Origin: Muribaculaceae bacterium
GTDB lineage: Bacteria > Bacteroidota > Bacteroidia > Bacteroidales > Muribaculaceae
Assembly (NCBI GenBank): GCA_009775125.1
Contig: VSPD01000003.1
Location: 62,001-126,000, forward strand
DNA length: 64,000 nucleotides
Direction: 5' to 3'
This document shows positions 1-8,190 of this stretch, piece after piece. Below the pieces are notes generated by a model. The model saw nothing but the letters and a program-made list of their open reading frames with translations. It had not been told where the DNA came from and ran no database searches. Made by a program: the position numbers and the translations under genes. The stretch's first letter is position 1; every line of letters begins with the position of its first letter.

Positions 1-1
1 A

Positions 2-277
2 GGCCTGCGCATGTCGGTGGGCGCGCGAGGCTTCGACATCAGCGCCCAGTTCCTCATCGAATCCATCATAATCAGCCTCTCGGGCGGCATCCTCGGTATT
101 TTCACCGGCTGGCTCGGCACCATAGGCTGCCACATGATTGGATTCCCGGCATCAATACCGCTGTGGAGTATAGTAGTGTCATTTATCGTGTGCACCCTCA
201 TCGGCGTGGTATTCGGCTACTTCCCGGCCCGTAAAGCCGCCAACCTCGACCCCATCGAAGCCATCCGCTACGAATAA
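2..277 (+). CDS. ABC transporter permease, FtsX/MacB type (3' end only)
   Basis: Only the C-terminal part of the gene is present; the reading frame is open to the left window edge, so the ATG at 11 is probably internal. The visible part has two hydrophobic membrane segments and ends with PARKAANLDPIEAIRYE, the typical tail of FtsX-like permeases of the MacB family. Such proteins pair with a cytoplasmic ATPase to move lipoproteins, peptides or drugs from the inner membrane or periplasm. The substrate cannot be judged from this fragment. The gene converges with serA across a repeat-filled gap. Confidence 0.85.
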   Translation, partial: GLRMSVGARGFDISAQFLIESIIISLSGGILGIFTGWLGTIGCHMIGFPASIPLWSIVVSFIVCTLIGVVFGYFPARKAANLDPIEAIRYE

Positions 278-335
278 CCGCAAATACTTTTCACGTTAAT
301 GGCCGCAAATCAACCGTTAATTCAGGGTTAAATGG

Positions 336-680
336 GTCAAGCCGTAATTACGGTGCATTGGGTCTCCGTTAGGAGACAAATAATGTAGCGCAGGGCGATA
401 GCCCTGGGAACGTGGACGTTATTTATTAGGGTATCGGAGCGGAGCCTGCCGGAGCGTTCGATAACGCCAACCGTGGTGCAGAACGCTACGCTGTCGCTCG
501 CTCCAATACCACGGATGATTACAACGCACATACCCCGGGGTTACGCTATCGCTCCACCCCGGGCTACATTCTTGAAGCGCTACGCGCTTCTTCTCCATAG
601 CAATGGCTTATTTGAACCGCATTACACGAGCCGCGTCCCTACACTCAAAGTACTAACTTTCTTTTGTGACATACTTAATT
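336..680. repeat. Hairpin-module mosaic repeat, family A copy 1
   Basis: This fills the gap between the ABC permease and serA, which are convergent. It contains in order a CCGTAATTACGG palindrome, a GTCTCC-GTTA-GGAGAC hairpin, a GCAGGGCGATAGCCCTG hairpin, a GGAGCG-rich module, a CCCGGGG hairpin and GAAGCGC-TAC-GCGCTTC at 574-590. The same modules recur near 7.2, 17.4, 28.4, 33.3, 36.3, 41.6 and 53.6 kb in different order and orientation. No open frame of interest lies inside it. Confidence 0.85.
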
Positions 681-711
681 TAAAATTTACGATTAATTAA
701 CGATAATTAAC

Positions 712-750
712 GCTAAAAATAAAAGCGGCCCCGCAAGGGAGCCGCTTTTG
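712..750 (-). terminator. Rho-independent terminator of serA
   Basis: AAAAGCGGC at 721-729 pairs perfectly with GCCGCTTTT at 741-749 around an 11-base loop. Read leftward it is followed by a T-rich run. It lies about 20 bases past the serA stop codon. Confidence 0.8.
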
Positions 751-771
751 CTTTATCGGTGGGTATGGAAT

Positions 772-1695
772 TTATGCTTTGTTTACGCGGAAGCGGTCGA
801 TGCCGTCGCGAAGGAAGGCTACAATCTGACGCGCGGCAGCGATGCCGGCGTTGATGTTGGCTTCGGCTGTCTGGGCGCCCATCTTCTTGGGGGTAAAGAA
901 TACACGGCCGGGGAAGCGTTCCATCAGGGCGTCGGCGCAGTCGGGACGCACGTCGGCAACATATTTGATGTCGGGACGGGCTTCGAGGGCACGTGTGAGG
1001 CCGTCTTCATCGATCACCTCTTTACGGGCGGTGTTGATGAGCACGCCGCCTTTGGGCATGAGGGTGATGAGGTCGTAGCCTACAGAGCCGCGAGTCTCGG
1101 CGGTGGCGGGGATATGGAGCGACACGAACTCATTGTCGCGGTAGAGATCTTCGACAGAATGAACGGGACGCACGCCTGCTTCTTCGATAGCGGCATCGGG
1201 GCAATAGGGGTCGAGAGCGGATAGCTCCATACCGAATCCTTTGGCAATGCGGGCCACGTTGCGGCCTACCTGGCCGAAAGCGTGGATACCGAGACGTTTG
1301 CCTTTAAGCTCGGTGCCGGATGTGCCGTTGTACATGTTGCGCACGGCCATTACGGTCATGCCGAACACGAGTTCGGCCACGGCGTTGGAGTTCTGTCCGG
1401 GAGTGTTCTCTACGCAGACGTTGTGGGCGGTTGCGGCGGCGAGGTCGATATTGTCGTATCCTGCACCTGCGCGCACCACGATTTTGAGCTGGCGGGCGGC
1501 GTCGAGCACCTCGGCGTCGACCTTATCGGAGCGCACGATAAGAGCGTCGGCATCGGCCACGGCTGCGAGCAGCTGGGCTTTGTCGGTGTATTTCTCGAGC
1601 AGGTCGAGCGTGTAGCCGGCTCCTTCTATTTCCTTGCGGATGCCTTCGACGGCAACTGCGGCGAAAGGCTTTTCTGTTGCAACGAGTACTTTCAT
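772..1695 (-). CDS. serA: D-3-phosphoglycerate dehydrogenase, short Lys-type
   Basis: This NAD-dependent enzyme oxidises 3-phosphoglycerate to 3-phosphohydroxypyruvate, the first step of serine synthesis. It has the substrate-binding N-terminal part, a Rossmann fold (GIHAFGQVGR near residue 135) and the active-site Arg in NTARKEVIDEDGL. At 307 residues it has no C-terminal ACT domain, so it probably lacks the classical serine feedback site. The usual catalytic His of the TPHxG motif is replaced by Lys (TPKKMGA, K270), as in the type IIIK enzymes known from Entamoeba and related to Bacteroides. It starts 13 bases after the serC stop, so the two are co-transcribed and catalyse successive steps. 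I cannot place the catalytic Glu with certainty. Confidence 0.92.
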   Translation of the reverse strand: MKVLVATEKPFAAVAVEGIRKEIEGAGYTLDLLEKYTDKAQLLAAVADADALIVRSDKVDAEVLDAARQLKIVVRAGAGYDNIDLAAATAHNVCVENTPGQNSNAVAELVFGMTVMAVRNMYNGTSGTELKGKRLGIHAFGQVGRNVARIAKGFGMELSALDPYCPDAAIEEAGVRPVHSVEDLYRDNEFVSLHIPATAETRGSVGYDLITLMPKGGVLINTARKEVIDEDGLTRALEARPDIKYVADVRPDCADALMERFPGRVFFTPKKMGAQTAEANINAGIAAARQIVAFLRDGIDRFRVNKA

Positions 1696-1708
1696 CGGGC
1701 GAGGCGTA

Positions 1709-2779
1709 TCAATGTTTTGCTTCGAATTCCTTCATGCACTCCACGAGAGCGCGGACGCTTTCTACGGGGAGAGCGTTGTAGAGCGATGCGCGGAAACCGC
1801 CGACCGAACGGTGGCCTTTGATGCCGACCATGCCACGGGCAGTGGCAAATTCCACAAATTCGGCTTCGAGTTCCTTATATTCGGGTGTCATTACGAAGCA
1901 AACGTTCATGATCGAGCGGTCGGCCGGGTCGGTGACTGTGCCGGTGAACATTTTGCTGTTGTCGATGGCATCGTAGAGGATACCGGCTTTTTCGAGGTCG
2001 ATTTTCTCGATTGCGCGGATACCGCCGAGTTGCTTGTAATATTTGAGGGTTTGAAGGGCCGAGAAGATGGGGAGTACCGGAGGCGTGTTGAACATCGAGC
2101 CTTTCTTTACGTGGGTGCGATAGTCGAGCATTGTGGGGATAGCGCGTTCCATATGTCCGAGAGCTTCATCACGCACGATTACGAGGGTGACGCCTGCGGG
2201 AGCAAGGTTCTTCTGTGCGCCGGCATAGATGGCGTCATATTTAGCCACGTCGATGGGACGCGAGAAGATATCTGAGCTCATGTCGGCGATAAGGCGCACG
2301 GGCACGTCGGGGTCCTGACGGATTTCAGTACCGTAGATAGTATTGTTCGACGTATAGTGGAAATAGTCGGCGTCGGCCGGCACAGTGAATCCTTTGGGGA
2401 TGAATGTATAGTTGGCGTCGGCCGAGGATGCCACAACGTCGACATCGCCGAAGAGGCGTGCTTCTTTGATAGCGTTGTGAGCCCATGTGCCGGTGTCGAT
2501 ATATGCGGCTTTTTTGGCAAGGAAGTTATAAGGAATCATGCAGAATTGCATGGATGCACCGCCGCCGAGCCAAAGCACGGAGTAGCCTTCGGGAACTTCG
2601 AGCAATTCTTTAACCAAAGCCGATGCTTCGTCGATTACGACTTGGAATTGTTTGCTACGGTGGCTGATTTCGAGCAGCGACAAGCCCATGTCGGCAAAGT
2701 TGAGCACGGCATCGGCAGTGTTTTTGATTGTGTACTCGCTCAGGATCGAGGGTCCGGCGTAAAAGTTATGTTTTTTCAT
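1709..2779 (-). CDS. serC: Phosphoserine aminotransferase
   Basis: This PLP enzyme converts 3-phosphohydroxypyruvate and glutamate to phosphoserine, the step after SerA. The N-terminus KKHNFYAGPSIL matches the family signature (NFxAGPaxLP), and the rest aligns over the usual length (about 356 residues). The frame is open to 2812, but the ATG at 2779 is preferred: it places NFYAGP near residue 5 as in the family, and the promoter at 2810-2841 would start RNA near 2804, inside the longer version. It is followed directly by serA. Confidence 0.95.
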   Translation of the reverse strand: MKKHNFYAGPSILSEYTIKNTADAVLNFADMGLSLLEISHRSKQFQVVIDEASALVKELLEVPEGYSVLWLGGGASMQFCMIPYNFLAKKAAYIDTGTWAHNAIKEARLFGDVDVVASSADANYTFIPKGFTVPADADYFHYTSNNTIYGTEIRQDPDVPVRLIADMSSDIFSRPIDVAKYDAIYAGAQKNLAPAGVTLVIVRDEALGHMERAIPTMLDYRTHVKKGSMFNTPPVLPIFSALQTLKYYKQLGGIRAIEKIDLEKAGILYDAIDNSKMFTGTVTDPADRSIMNVCFVMTPEYKELEAEFVEFATARGMVGIKGHRSVGGFRASLYNALPVESVRALVECMKEFEAKH

Positions 2780-2809
2780 CCTTATTAAAGAATTTGGTGG
2801 ATTGATGTG

Positions 2810-2841
2810 CAAATTAAGGAAAAATTTCTTGAATAAACAAA
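2810..2841 (-). promoter_or_regulatory. Promoter of serC-serA
   Basis: On the minus strand TTTG (2838-2841), a 20-base spacer and TTAATTTG (2810-2817) match the Bacteroidetes consensus TTTG-N19/20-TAnnTTTG with one mismatch. The position supports the downstream serC start. Confidence 0.6.
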
Positions 2842-2866
2842 ATAAATATGCGAAAATTTGGCACCT

Positions 2867-4156
2867 TTATATTTTGTCGAGGGCGGAGGAGAGGGCGGCG
2901 ATAAGGTCGTCGGAGTGCTCGCAGCCGATGGAGAGGCGGATGGTGCCGGGGGTTATGTTCTGCGAGGCAAGTTCCTCAGGTGTCATCTGCGAGTGAGTTG
3001 TGGTATAAGGATGGATTACGAGGCTCTTCATGTCGGCCACGTTGGCAAGCAGGGAGAATATTTCGAGGCTGTCGATAAATTTCATGGTCTGCTCCGAGGT
3101 GCAGTTGAGCTCAACTGTGAATATCGATCCGCCGCCACGGGGGTAAAGGCGGCGATACAGGTCGTGGTCGGGATGCGACGGCACGGCGGGATGGTTCACC
3201 TTCTTCACTTTGGGATGATGCGAGAGAAAATCCACGATTTTAAGCGCGTTCTCTACGTGCCGCTCCACGCGCAGCGACAGGGTCTCCAATCCTTGCAGAA
3301 GCAAAAAGGCGTTGAATGGCGATATGGCCGCGCCGGTGTCGCGCAGTGGCACGCAGCGCACGCGGGTCACGAACGGAGCCTCGGGAGCCATGTCGGCGAA
3401 GACGCCACCGTGGTAGTTGCGGTCGGGCAGAGCGAGTGTCGGGAATTTCTCGGGCTCGGCTTTCCAGTCGAATGTGCCGCCGTCGACGATGATGCCGCCG
3501 AGCGATGTGCCGTGGCCGCCGATAAATTTCGTGGCCGAGTGCACCACTATGTCGGCTCCGTGCTCAATCGGGCGCATGAGATAGGGCGTGCCGAATGTAT
3601 TGTCGACTATGAGCGGCACATGATGGCTGTGAGCCACTCGGGCCACAGCGTCGATGTCGAGCACTTCGGAATTGGGGTTGCCGAACGTCTCGCCGTACAC
3701 CGCCTTGGTGTTCGGCTGAATTGCCGCGTCGAGAGCGTCGAGGTCGGCAAAGTCGACTATCGTATGTGTGATTCCGCGCTCGGCCAGGGTGTTTACAATG
3801 AGATTGAATGTGCCGCCGTAAAGGTTGTTGGCGGCAACGATATGGTCGCCGGGCAGCAGAATGTTTTCAAGGGCATATGTCACGGCAGCCGCTCCCGATG
3901 CCACGGCCAAGGCGGCCACGCCTCCTTCAAGGGCTGCCATGCGTTTCTCGAGCACATCCTGGGTGGGGTTCGACAGGCGTCCGTAGATGTTGCCGTCCTC
4001 TTTCAGGGCAAAACGGTCGGCCGCGCTTTGGCACGAATCGAATACGTAGGATGTGGTCTGGTATATCGCCACGGCGCGGGCATCGGTCGTGGGGTCGGGA
4101 TGCTCTTGCCCGACGTGAAGTTGCAGTGTCTCGAAATGAAGTTTGCTATTATCCAT
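2867..4156 (-). CDS. metY: O-acetylhomoserine sulfhydrylase (Cys/Met metabolism PLP enzyme)
   Basis: This PLP enzyme of the Cys/Met metabolism family makes homocysteine (or methionine) from O-acetylhomoserine and a sulfur donor. The N-terminus LHFETLQLHVGQEHPD and the PLP-lysine motif SATKFIGGHGTSLGG (K210) are typical of the MetY branch, as is the length of 429 residues. A cystathionine gamma-synthase role cannot be excluded from sequence alone. The ATG lies three bases from the edge of a 193-bp segment bounded by 21-bp inverted repeats, which forms nearly its whole leader. It runs alone, divergent from the GH3 gene. Confidence 0.92.
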   Translation of the reverse strand: MDNSKLHFETLQLHVGQEHPDPTTDARAVAIYQTTSYVFDSCQSAADRFALKEDGNIYGRLSNPTQDVLEKRMAALEGGVAALAVASGAAAVTYALENILLPGDHIVAANNLYGGTFNLIVNTLAERGITHTIVDFADLDALDAAIQPNTKAVYGETFGNPNSEVLDIDAVARVAHSHHVPLIVDNTFGTPYLMRPIEHGADIVVHSATKFIGGHGTSLGGIIVDGGTFDWKAEPEKFPTLALPDRNYHGGVFADMAPEAPFVTRVRCVPLRDTGAAISPFNAFLLLQGLETLSLRVERHVENALKIVDFLSHHPKVKKVNHPAVPSHPDHDLYRRLYPRGGGSIFTVELNCTSEQTMKFIDSLEIFSLLANVADMKSLVIHPYTTTHSQMTPEELASQNITPGTIRLSIGCEHSDDLIAALSSALDKI

Positions 4157-4158
4157 AT

Positions 4159-4351
4159 TAAGTAGATGTTAAAAATTAATTTATATTTACAAGCAGATGT
4201 TGTTTCATTTCAACAGCCATATCTTCGGATGCTTTTTGGACGCTTTCTCCCTCATCGTCAGTCACGTAGCTCACTACGCTCCTTCCTCTTCGGAAGAAAT
4301 CGCCTCAAAAATCATCTCGAATATATTGTCTGTTAATTTTTAACATCTACT
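4159..4351. repeat. Segment bounded by 21-bp inverted repeats, forming the metY leader
   Basis: The 21 bases at 4159-4179 (beginning TAAGTAGATGTT) are the exact reverse complement of 4331-4351. The arms enclose about 150 bp with the short palindrome GTAGCTCACTAC near 4267-4278. On the minus strand a 32-codon GTG-started open frame rich in Glu and Asp ends in the left arm. The metY start codon is three bases beyond the left arm and a likely -7 box (4365-4372) lies just outside the right arm. It may be a small MITE-like insertion or a regulatory leader in which the RNA 5' end pairs with the ribosome entry region. No clear target-site duplication was found. Confidence 0.75.
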
Positions 4352-4364
4352 TAGATATTTTTAT

Positions 4365-4372
4365 TGCAAAGT
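4365..4372 (-). promoter_or_regulatory. Probable -7 box of metY
   Basis: TAACTTTG on the minus strand matches TAnnTTTG exactly. No good TTTG is found 19-20 bases upstream. RNA would start near 4360, so the leader would span the inverted-repeat segment. Confidence 0.5.
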
Positions 4373-4445
4373 TAGCAATTCCGTGGCAATAGCCGGTCCT
4401 CAAAATTGATTTTTTATTATTCGCCATATTATCATATTTTTTTTG

Positions 4446-4453
4446 TATTTTTG
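4446..4453 (+). promoter_or_regulatory. Probable -7 box of the GH3 gene
   Basis: TATTTTTG matches TAnnTTTG and lies 17 bases before the ATG at 4471. A clear -33 box was not seen. Confidence 0.45.
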
Positions 4454-4470
4454 CAGAAAATCCTTAACCC

Positions 4471-6693
4471 ATGAAAATTTATCCTTTTTTTCTTGCTGCC
4501 GCAGCCTTGTCCGTGTCGGCGCAAACTCCGCAAATCGACAATATAATAAGCCAACTCACTCTCGATGAGAAAATAAATATCGTGGTGGGCGCAAACCGTC
4601 TTTTCGAACTTCCGCCGGATGCCGCCCCGGGCATGCCTGCGCGCCCTGCTCCCGACTGGGAAGCCATCGGCAAGATTCAAAGCCAAAAAGTGAAACCCGG
4701 CGTCGTCACCGCTTTCACCGAGGGTCGTGTCCCCGGAGCGGCCGGCGAGCTTATTCCCGTTGAAAGGCTCGGGCTCACCACTATGATTCTCGCCGACGGC
4801 CCCGCCGGAGTGAGAATCGACCCTGTCGACGGCCACTACGCCACTGCCTTCCCTACCGGCTCGTTGCTGTCGGCTTCTTTCGACACCGATATGGTGGAGT
4901 CCATGACCAAGGCCATGGGCAACGAGGTCAAGGAATATGGCGTCGACGTCCTTCTTGCTCCTGCCATAAATATTATGCGCTCCCCGCTTTGCGGACGCAA
5001 CTTCGAATATTACAGCGAGGACCCGCTTCTGGCCGGCAAAATTGCAGCGGCATATATCCGCGGCATCCAAAGCAACGGCGTGGGCACATCCCTGAAACAT
5101 TTCGCCGTAAACAATCAGGAGACGATGCGCAACGGCGTGAACGCCAACGTGAGCGATCGCGCCCTGCGCGAGATTTACCTCCGTCCGTTTGAAATTGCCG
5201 TGAAGGAGGCGCAGCCTTGGACCATAATGTCGAGCTACAATAAAATAAACGGTGTGCTTGCTTCGGAAAACCGTTGGCTGCTCACCGATGTGCTCCGCAA
5301 CGAATGGGGCTACGACGGTTTTGTAATGACCGACTGGTGGGCCGAACAAGACGGCGCGCGCCAAATCAAGGCCGGCAACGACATGCTCATGCCCGGCTCG
5401 GTGCATCAGGCCGACGAGATACGCGACGCCATTACATCAAAGCGTCTCGACGAAAGATTCCTCGACTCGTGCGTGGCCCGTATCCTCAACGTGCTTTTCA
5501 AATCGCCCACCTACAACCGTTACGAATACTCCGACGCGCCCGACCTCGAAGGCCACGCCGCAATAGCCCGCAAGGCCGCGACCGAAGGCATGGTTCTTAT
5601 GCAAAACGACGACCGGACTCTCCCCCTGAAACCAAAATCGAAAATTGCATTGTTTGGCACTTCAAGCTACGACATCCTTGTCGGAGGCACCGGCTCGGGC
5701 AATGTCAACCGCAAATACAAGGTCTCGCTCGACGAAGGCCTCCAAAACGCCGGATTCAAACTCGACAAAAATATTTCGGAAAAATACACCTCACATGTGG
5801 CCGAGCACAAAGCCAAGACCGAGGAAAATTTCTGGACCGTGCCTGTCGTGCCGGAATTGGCTATCTCCGAAGCCGAGGCTGCAAAATGCGCACGGGCCAA
5901 CGACGCGGCCATCCTCACCATCGGCCGCATGGCCGGCGAGGGCGGCGACCGCCACACCACAGCCGGCGACTGGTACCTGTCCGACACGGAGAAAGCCAAC
6001 CTCGACGCTATATCGAAAGCGTTCCGCGCCGCCGGCAAACCTGTTGTCGTGGTGCTCAACATGGGTAATATCATCGACATGAAATGGGACACGCAGGCCG
6101 ACGCCATCCTTCACGCTTGGCTCCCCGGCCAGGAAGGCGGCAATGCCATAGCCGACGTTCTGTCGGGCAAGGCAAACCCCTCCGGACGCCTGCCCATGAC
6201 CGTCGCCTACAATTACACCGACTATCCGTCAAGCGCCAACTTCCCCAGCTCCGACGGCGTCGACGGCAGCGTCGACTACGACGAAGATATTTTTGTGGGC
6301 TATCGCGGATTCGAGGCATCGGCCACCGCTCCGGCATATCCGTTCGGATTCGGCCTGAGCTATACCGATTTTACATACTCCAATCTTAACGCCGCCCGCA
6401 GCGGCGACAGCATCACGCTCTCGGTCGATGTCGCCAACTCAGGCAAAAAAGCCGGAAAAGACGCCATCCTTGCTTTTGCATCCGCGCCGGAATCAGACGT
6501 GGCAATGCCCGTAAGAGAACTGCGCGCCTTTGCCAAGACCGCCCTGCTCAAACCCGGAGCATCGCAAACCGTGAAAATGGAAATCCCGGTATCCGACCTC
6601 CGCTATTTCGACGAATTCGAGCAGACATGGAAACTGCCCGAAGGCACATGGACCATATCTGTCGGCGACCTCTCGACACAAATCTACCTGTGA
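4471..6693 (+). CDS. Glycoside hydrolase family 3 beta-glycosidase (secreted)
   Basis: This predicted periplasmic beta-glucosidase or beta-xylosidase has 740 residues. It carries a signal peptide (residues 1-18, ending VSAQT), a GH3 TIM-barrel domain, a GH3 C-terminal alpha/beta sandwich and a terminal fibronectin III-like domain. The nucleophile is probably D288 in GFVMTDWW, the family SDW position. KHFAVNNQE and GRNFEYYSEDP are substrate-site motifs conserved in GH3. The exact sugar specificity cannot be read from sequence. It has its own -7 box and is followed after four bases by the NADAR gene, so the two are probably co-transcribed. Confidence 0.93.
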   Translation: MKIYPFFLAAAALSVSAQTPQIDNIISQLTLDEKINIVVGANRLFELPPDAAPGMPARPAPDWEAIGKIQSQKVKPGVVTAFTEGRVPGAAGELIPVERLGLTTMILADGPAGVRIDPVDGHYATAFPTGSLLSASFDTDMVESMTKAMGNEVKEYGVDVLLAPAINIMRSPLCGRNFEYYSEDPLLAGKIAAAYIRGIQSNGVGTSLKHFAVNNQETMRNGVNANVSDRALREIYLRPFEIAVKEAQPWTIMSSYNKINGVLASENRWLLTDVLRNEWGYDGFVMTDWWAEQDGARQIKAGNDMLMPGSVHQADEIRDAITSKRLDERFLDSCVARILNVLFKSPTYNRYEYSDAPDLEGHAAIARKAATEGMVLMQNDDRTLPLKPKSKIALFGTSSYDILVGGTGSGNVNRKYKVSLDEGLQNAGFKLDKNISEKYTSHVAEHKAKTEENFWTVPVVPELAISEAEAAKCARANDAAILTIGRMAGEGGDRHTTAGDWYLSDTEKANLDAISKAFRAAGKPVVVVLNMGNIIDMKWDTQADAILHAWLPGQEGGNAIADVLSGKANPSGRLPMTVAYNYTDYPSSANFPSSDGVDGSVDYDEDIFVGYRGFEASATAPAYPFGFGLSYTDFTYSNLNAARSGDSITLSVDVANSGKKAGKDAILAFASAPESDVAMPVRELRAFAKTALLKPGASQTVKMEIPVSDLRYFDEFEQTWKLPEGTWTISVGDLSTQIYL

Positions 6694-6697
6694 TAAA

Positions 6698-7231
6698 ATG
6701 GACGTAAAGACGCTTATATCAGAGGGTGGGCCATACTCTTTCCTGCATTTTTGGGGCCACAAGCCCACCCCGTGGCATATAACCAAAGCCTGCCTTAGCC
6801 AGTGGTATGAATGTGTTTTTACCGTCGGCGAAGACATCTATTCCTCTGCCGAGCAATTCATGATGGCAGAAAAAGCCCGTTTGATGGGCGATACGGACAC
6901 TCGGGCCTTGATATTGGCTACCGACGACCCTCGTGAAATAAAAAAACTTGGCCGAAAGGTCCGCAACTTCGACTCGCGCCTTTGGGATAGCCATAAATTC
7001 GACATCGTGGTCAATGGCAACTACCACAAATTCTCCCAAAACCCCGAGATGCGCGACTTCCTTATATCCACCGCCGGCAAAGTCCTTGTCGAAGCCAGCC
7101 CCTACGACGATATTTGGGGCATCGGCCTCGAAGCCTCTCACCCCGACGCCTCCGACCCCTCGAAATGGAAAGGCACCAACCTGCTCGGCTTCGCCCTCAT
7201 GGCTGTTAGAGACATGCTGATGCAAATATAA
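6698..7231 (+). CDS. NADAR/YbiA-family N-glycosidase-like protein
   Basis: This 177-residue protein matches the NADAR (DUF1768, YbiA) family along its length: FLHFWGHKP, YSSAEQFMMAEKARL, the YDDIWGIGL motif and WKGTNLLGFALMAVRD. Known members remove reactive riboflavin intermediates by N-glycosidic cleavage or reverse ADP-ribosylation of guanine, and some accompany toxin or defence genes. There is no signal peptide, so it acts in the cytoplasm. It follows the GH3 gene by four bases, but a functional link is not obvious. A family A repeat begins right after its stop codon. Confidence 0.88.
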   Translation: MDVKTLISEGGPYSFLHFWGHKPTPWHITKACLSQWYECVFTVGEDIYSSAEQFMMAEKARLMGDTDTRALILATDDPREIKKLGRKVRNFDSRLWDSHKFDIVVNGNYHKFSQNPEMRDFLISTAGKVLVEASPYDDIWGIGLEASHPDASDPSKWKGTNLLGFALMAVRDMLMQI

Positions 7232-7233
7232 AT

Positions 7234-7606
7234 TAAGTATGTCACAAGAAAAAGTTAATGTTTCGAGTGTAGGGACGCACGGCTCAAATAAGCCATCGCT
7301 ATGTAGGAGAATCGCGTAGCGATTCAAGAATGTAGCCCGGGGTGGAGCGACAGCGTAACCGGGTATCGGCATTGGCATCATCCGTGGTATTGGAGCGAGC
7401 GACAGCGTAGCGTTCTGCACCACGGTTGGCATAATCGAACGCTCCGGCCGGCCTCCGCTCCAAATGCCCGATTGCCCACAACCTTTTCCGTGGGTTCGGT
7501 CGAGGCTTTGCCACTCCCTCACCCACGGCTACTCTCTTGAATCGCTACGCGATTCTGTGATACGCCCTTATTTTAACCGCATTGCACGAGCCGTGCGTCC
7601 CTACAC
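7234..7606. repeat. Hairpin-module mosaic repeat, family A copy 2 (with inverted ends)
   Basis: This is the most complete copy. A GTAGGGACGCACGGCTC end at the left is matched in inverted form at the right end (7573-7606). Inside, GAATCGC-GTA-GCGATTC at 7309-7325 is mirrored by an inverted copy at 7539-7555. Between them lie the CCCGGGG, GGAGCGAGCGACAGCGTAGCG and CCGTGGGT modules seen in other copies. It fills the gap between the NADAR gene and the orphan at 7666. No transposase frame is present. Confidence 0.85.
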
Positions 7607-7665
7607 CGCGATTACATTGACCTTTTAATCAGATATACTTATAAATTATTCTTTAACATCTCCTT

Positions 7666-8091
7666 ATGATAGATATTTCAACCGTGCTCAACAACCTCGA
7701 GCGATTCGACCGACACGCACTCGACGATAAAATAGACTATGTCACCTACGATAGAAGCCACGACTGCTGGCTTTGGAACAAGCAAACACTCACGCTCTAC
7801 CCTCTCGTCAAAAATGAAAAAGCCGTCTTCTGCACAATCGACGACATCGACGAGGCCGCGCTTGCCCGTATCCGCTCCGAATGGCCCACATGGAACCTCG
7901 AAGCAGAATTCCGCCTATGGGTATTCAAGGACAAGAACGGACTCTACCGCGTGGAATGGACCGTGCAGCCCGACGGACAATATTATGCCGACGAAGACGG
8001 CTATGGCATGACCGACGACGATGAAATAATAATCCACGGCTATATCGACGCCCAAGCGCGAGTAGTCGGTAAATTCAAGCTATACAGGTAG
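7666..8091 (+). CDS. Hypothetical protein, 141 residues
   Basis: I do not recognise this protein. It is acidic, rich in Trp and Tyr, and has no signal peptide or membrane segment, so it is likely a small soluble cytoplasmic protein. The N-terminus MIDISTVLNNLERFD looks helical and the rest has alternating hydrophobic pattern suggesting beta strands. It is flanked by repeats on both sides, which is common for accessory genes. The leader ends TTTAACATCTCCTT directly before the ATG, similar to the metY leader end. Codon use resembles its neighbours, supporting a real gene. Confidence 0.7.
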   Translation: MIDISTVLNNLERFDRHALDDKIDYVTYDRSHDCWLWNKQTLTLYPLVKNEKAVFCTIDDIDEAALARIRSEWPTWNLEAEFRLWVFKDKNGLYRVEWTVQPDGQYYADEDGYGMTDDDEIIIHGYIDAQARVVGKFKLYR

Positions 8092-8097
8092 GAATAC

Positions 8098-8190
8098 ATA
8101 GGAACACAATCCTCCGGATTGTGAGTGTATTTTCACAATCCGGAGGATTCTTTGCTTTGGCAAAGCGCTTCGCGATTAGTGTTCCTACAC
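8098..8190. repeat. Family C hairpin pair (CACAATCCTCCGGATTGTG)
   Basis: An AGGAACACAATCC unit at 8100-8122 folds on itself and is repeated in inverted form at 8133-8190, followed by a CTTTGGCAAAG hairpin and GTGTTCCTAC. It lies between convergent genes and may also end transcription from both sides. Related units occur near 17.8, 33.5, 40.3, 41.9, 54.6 and 55.0 kb. Confidence 0.8.

Noticed and set aside
336..680. Insertion sequence in the first gap
   Set aside because: No transposase frame and no simple terminal repeats; the content is short hairpin modules.
2858..4165. Long open frame on the plus strand opposite metY
   Set aside because: It is a mirror of the metY codon pattern, has no family motif, no promoter, and metY is unmistakable.
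4159..4351. SAM or cobalamin riboswitch in front of metY
   Set aside because: I could not match any known riboswitch core; the clear feature is the long inverted repeat. A covariance-model scan would decide.
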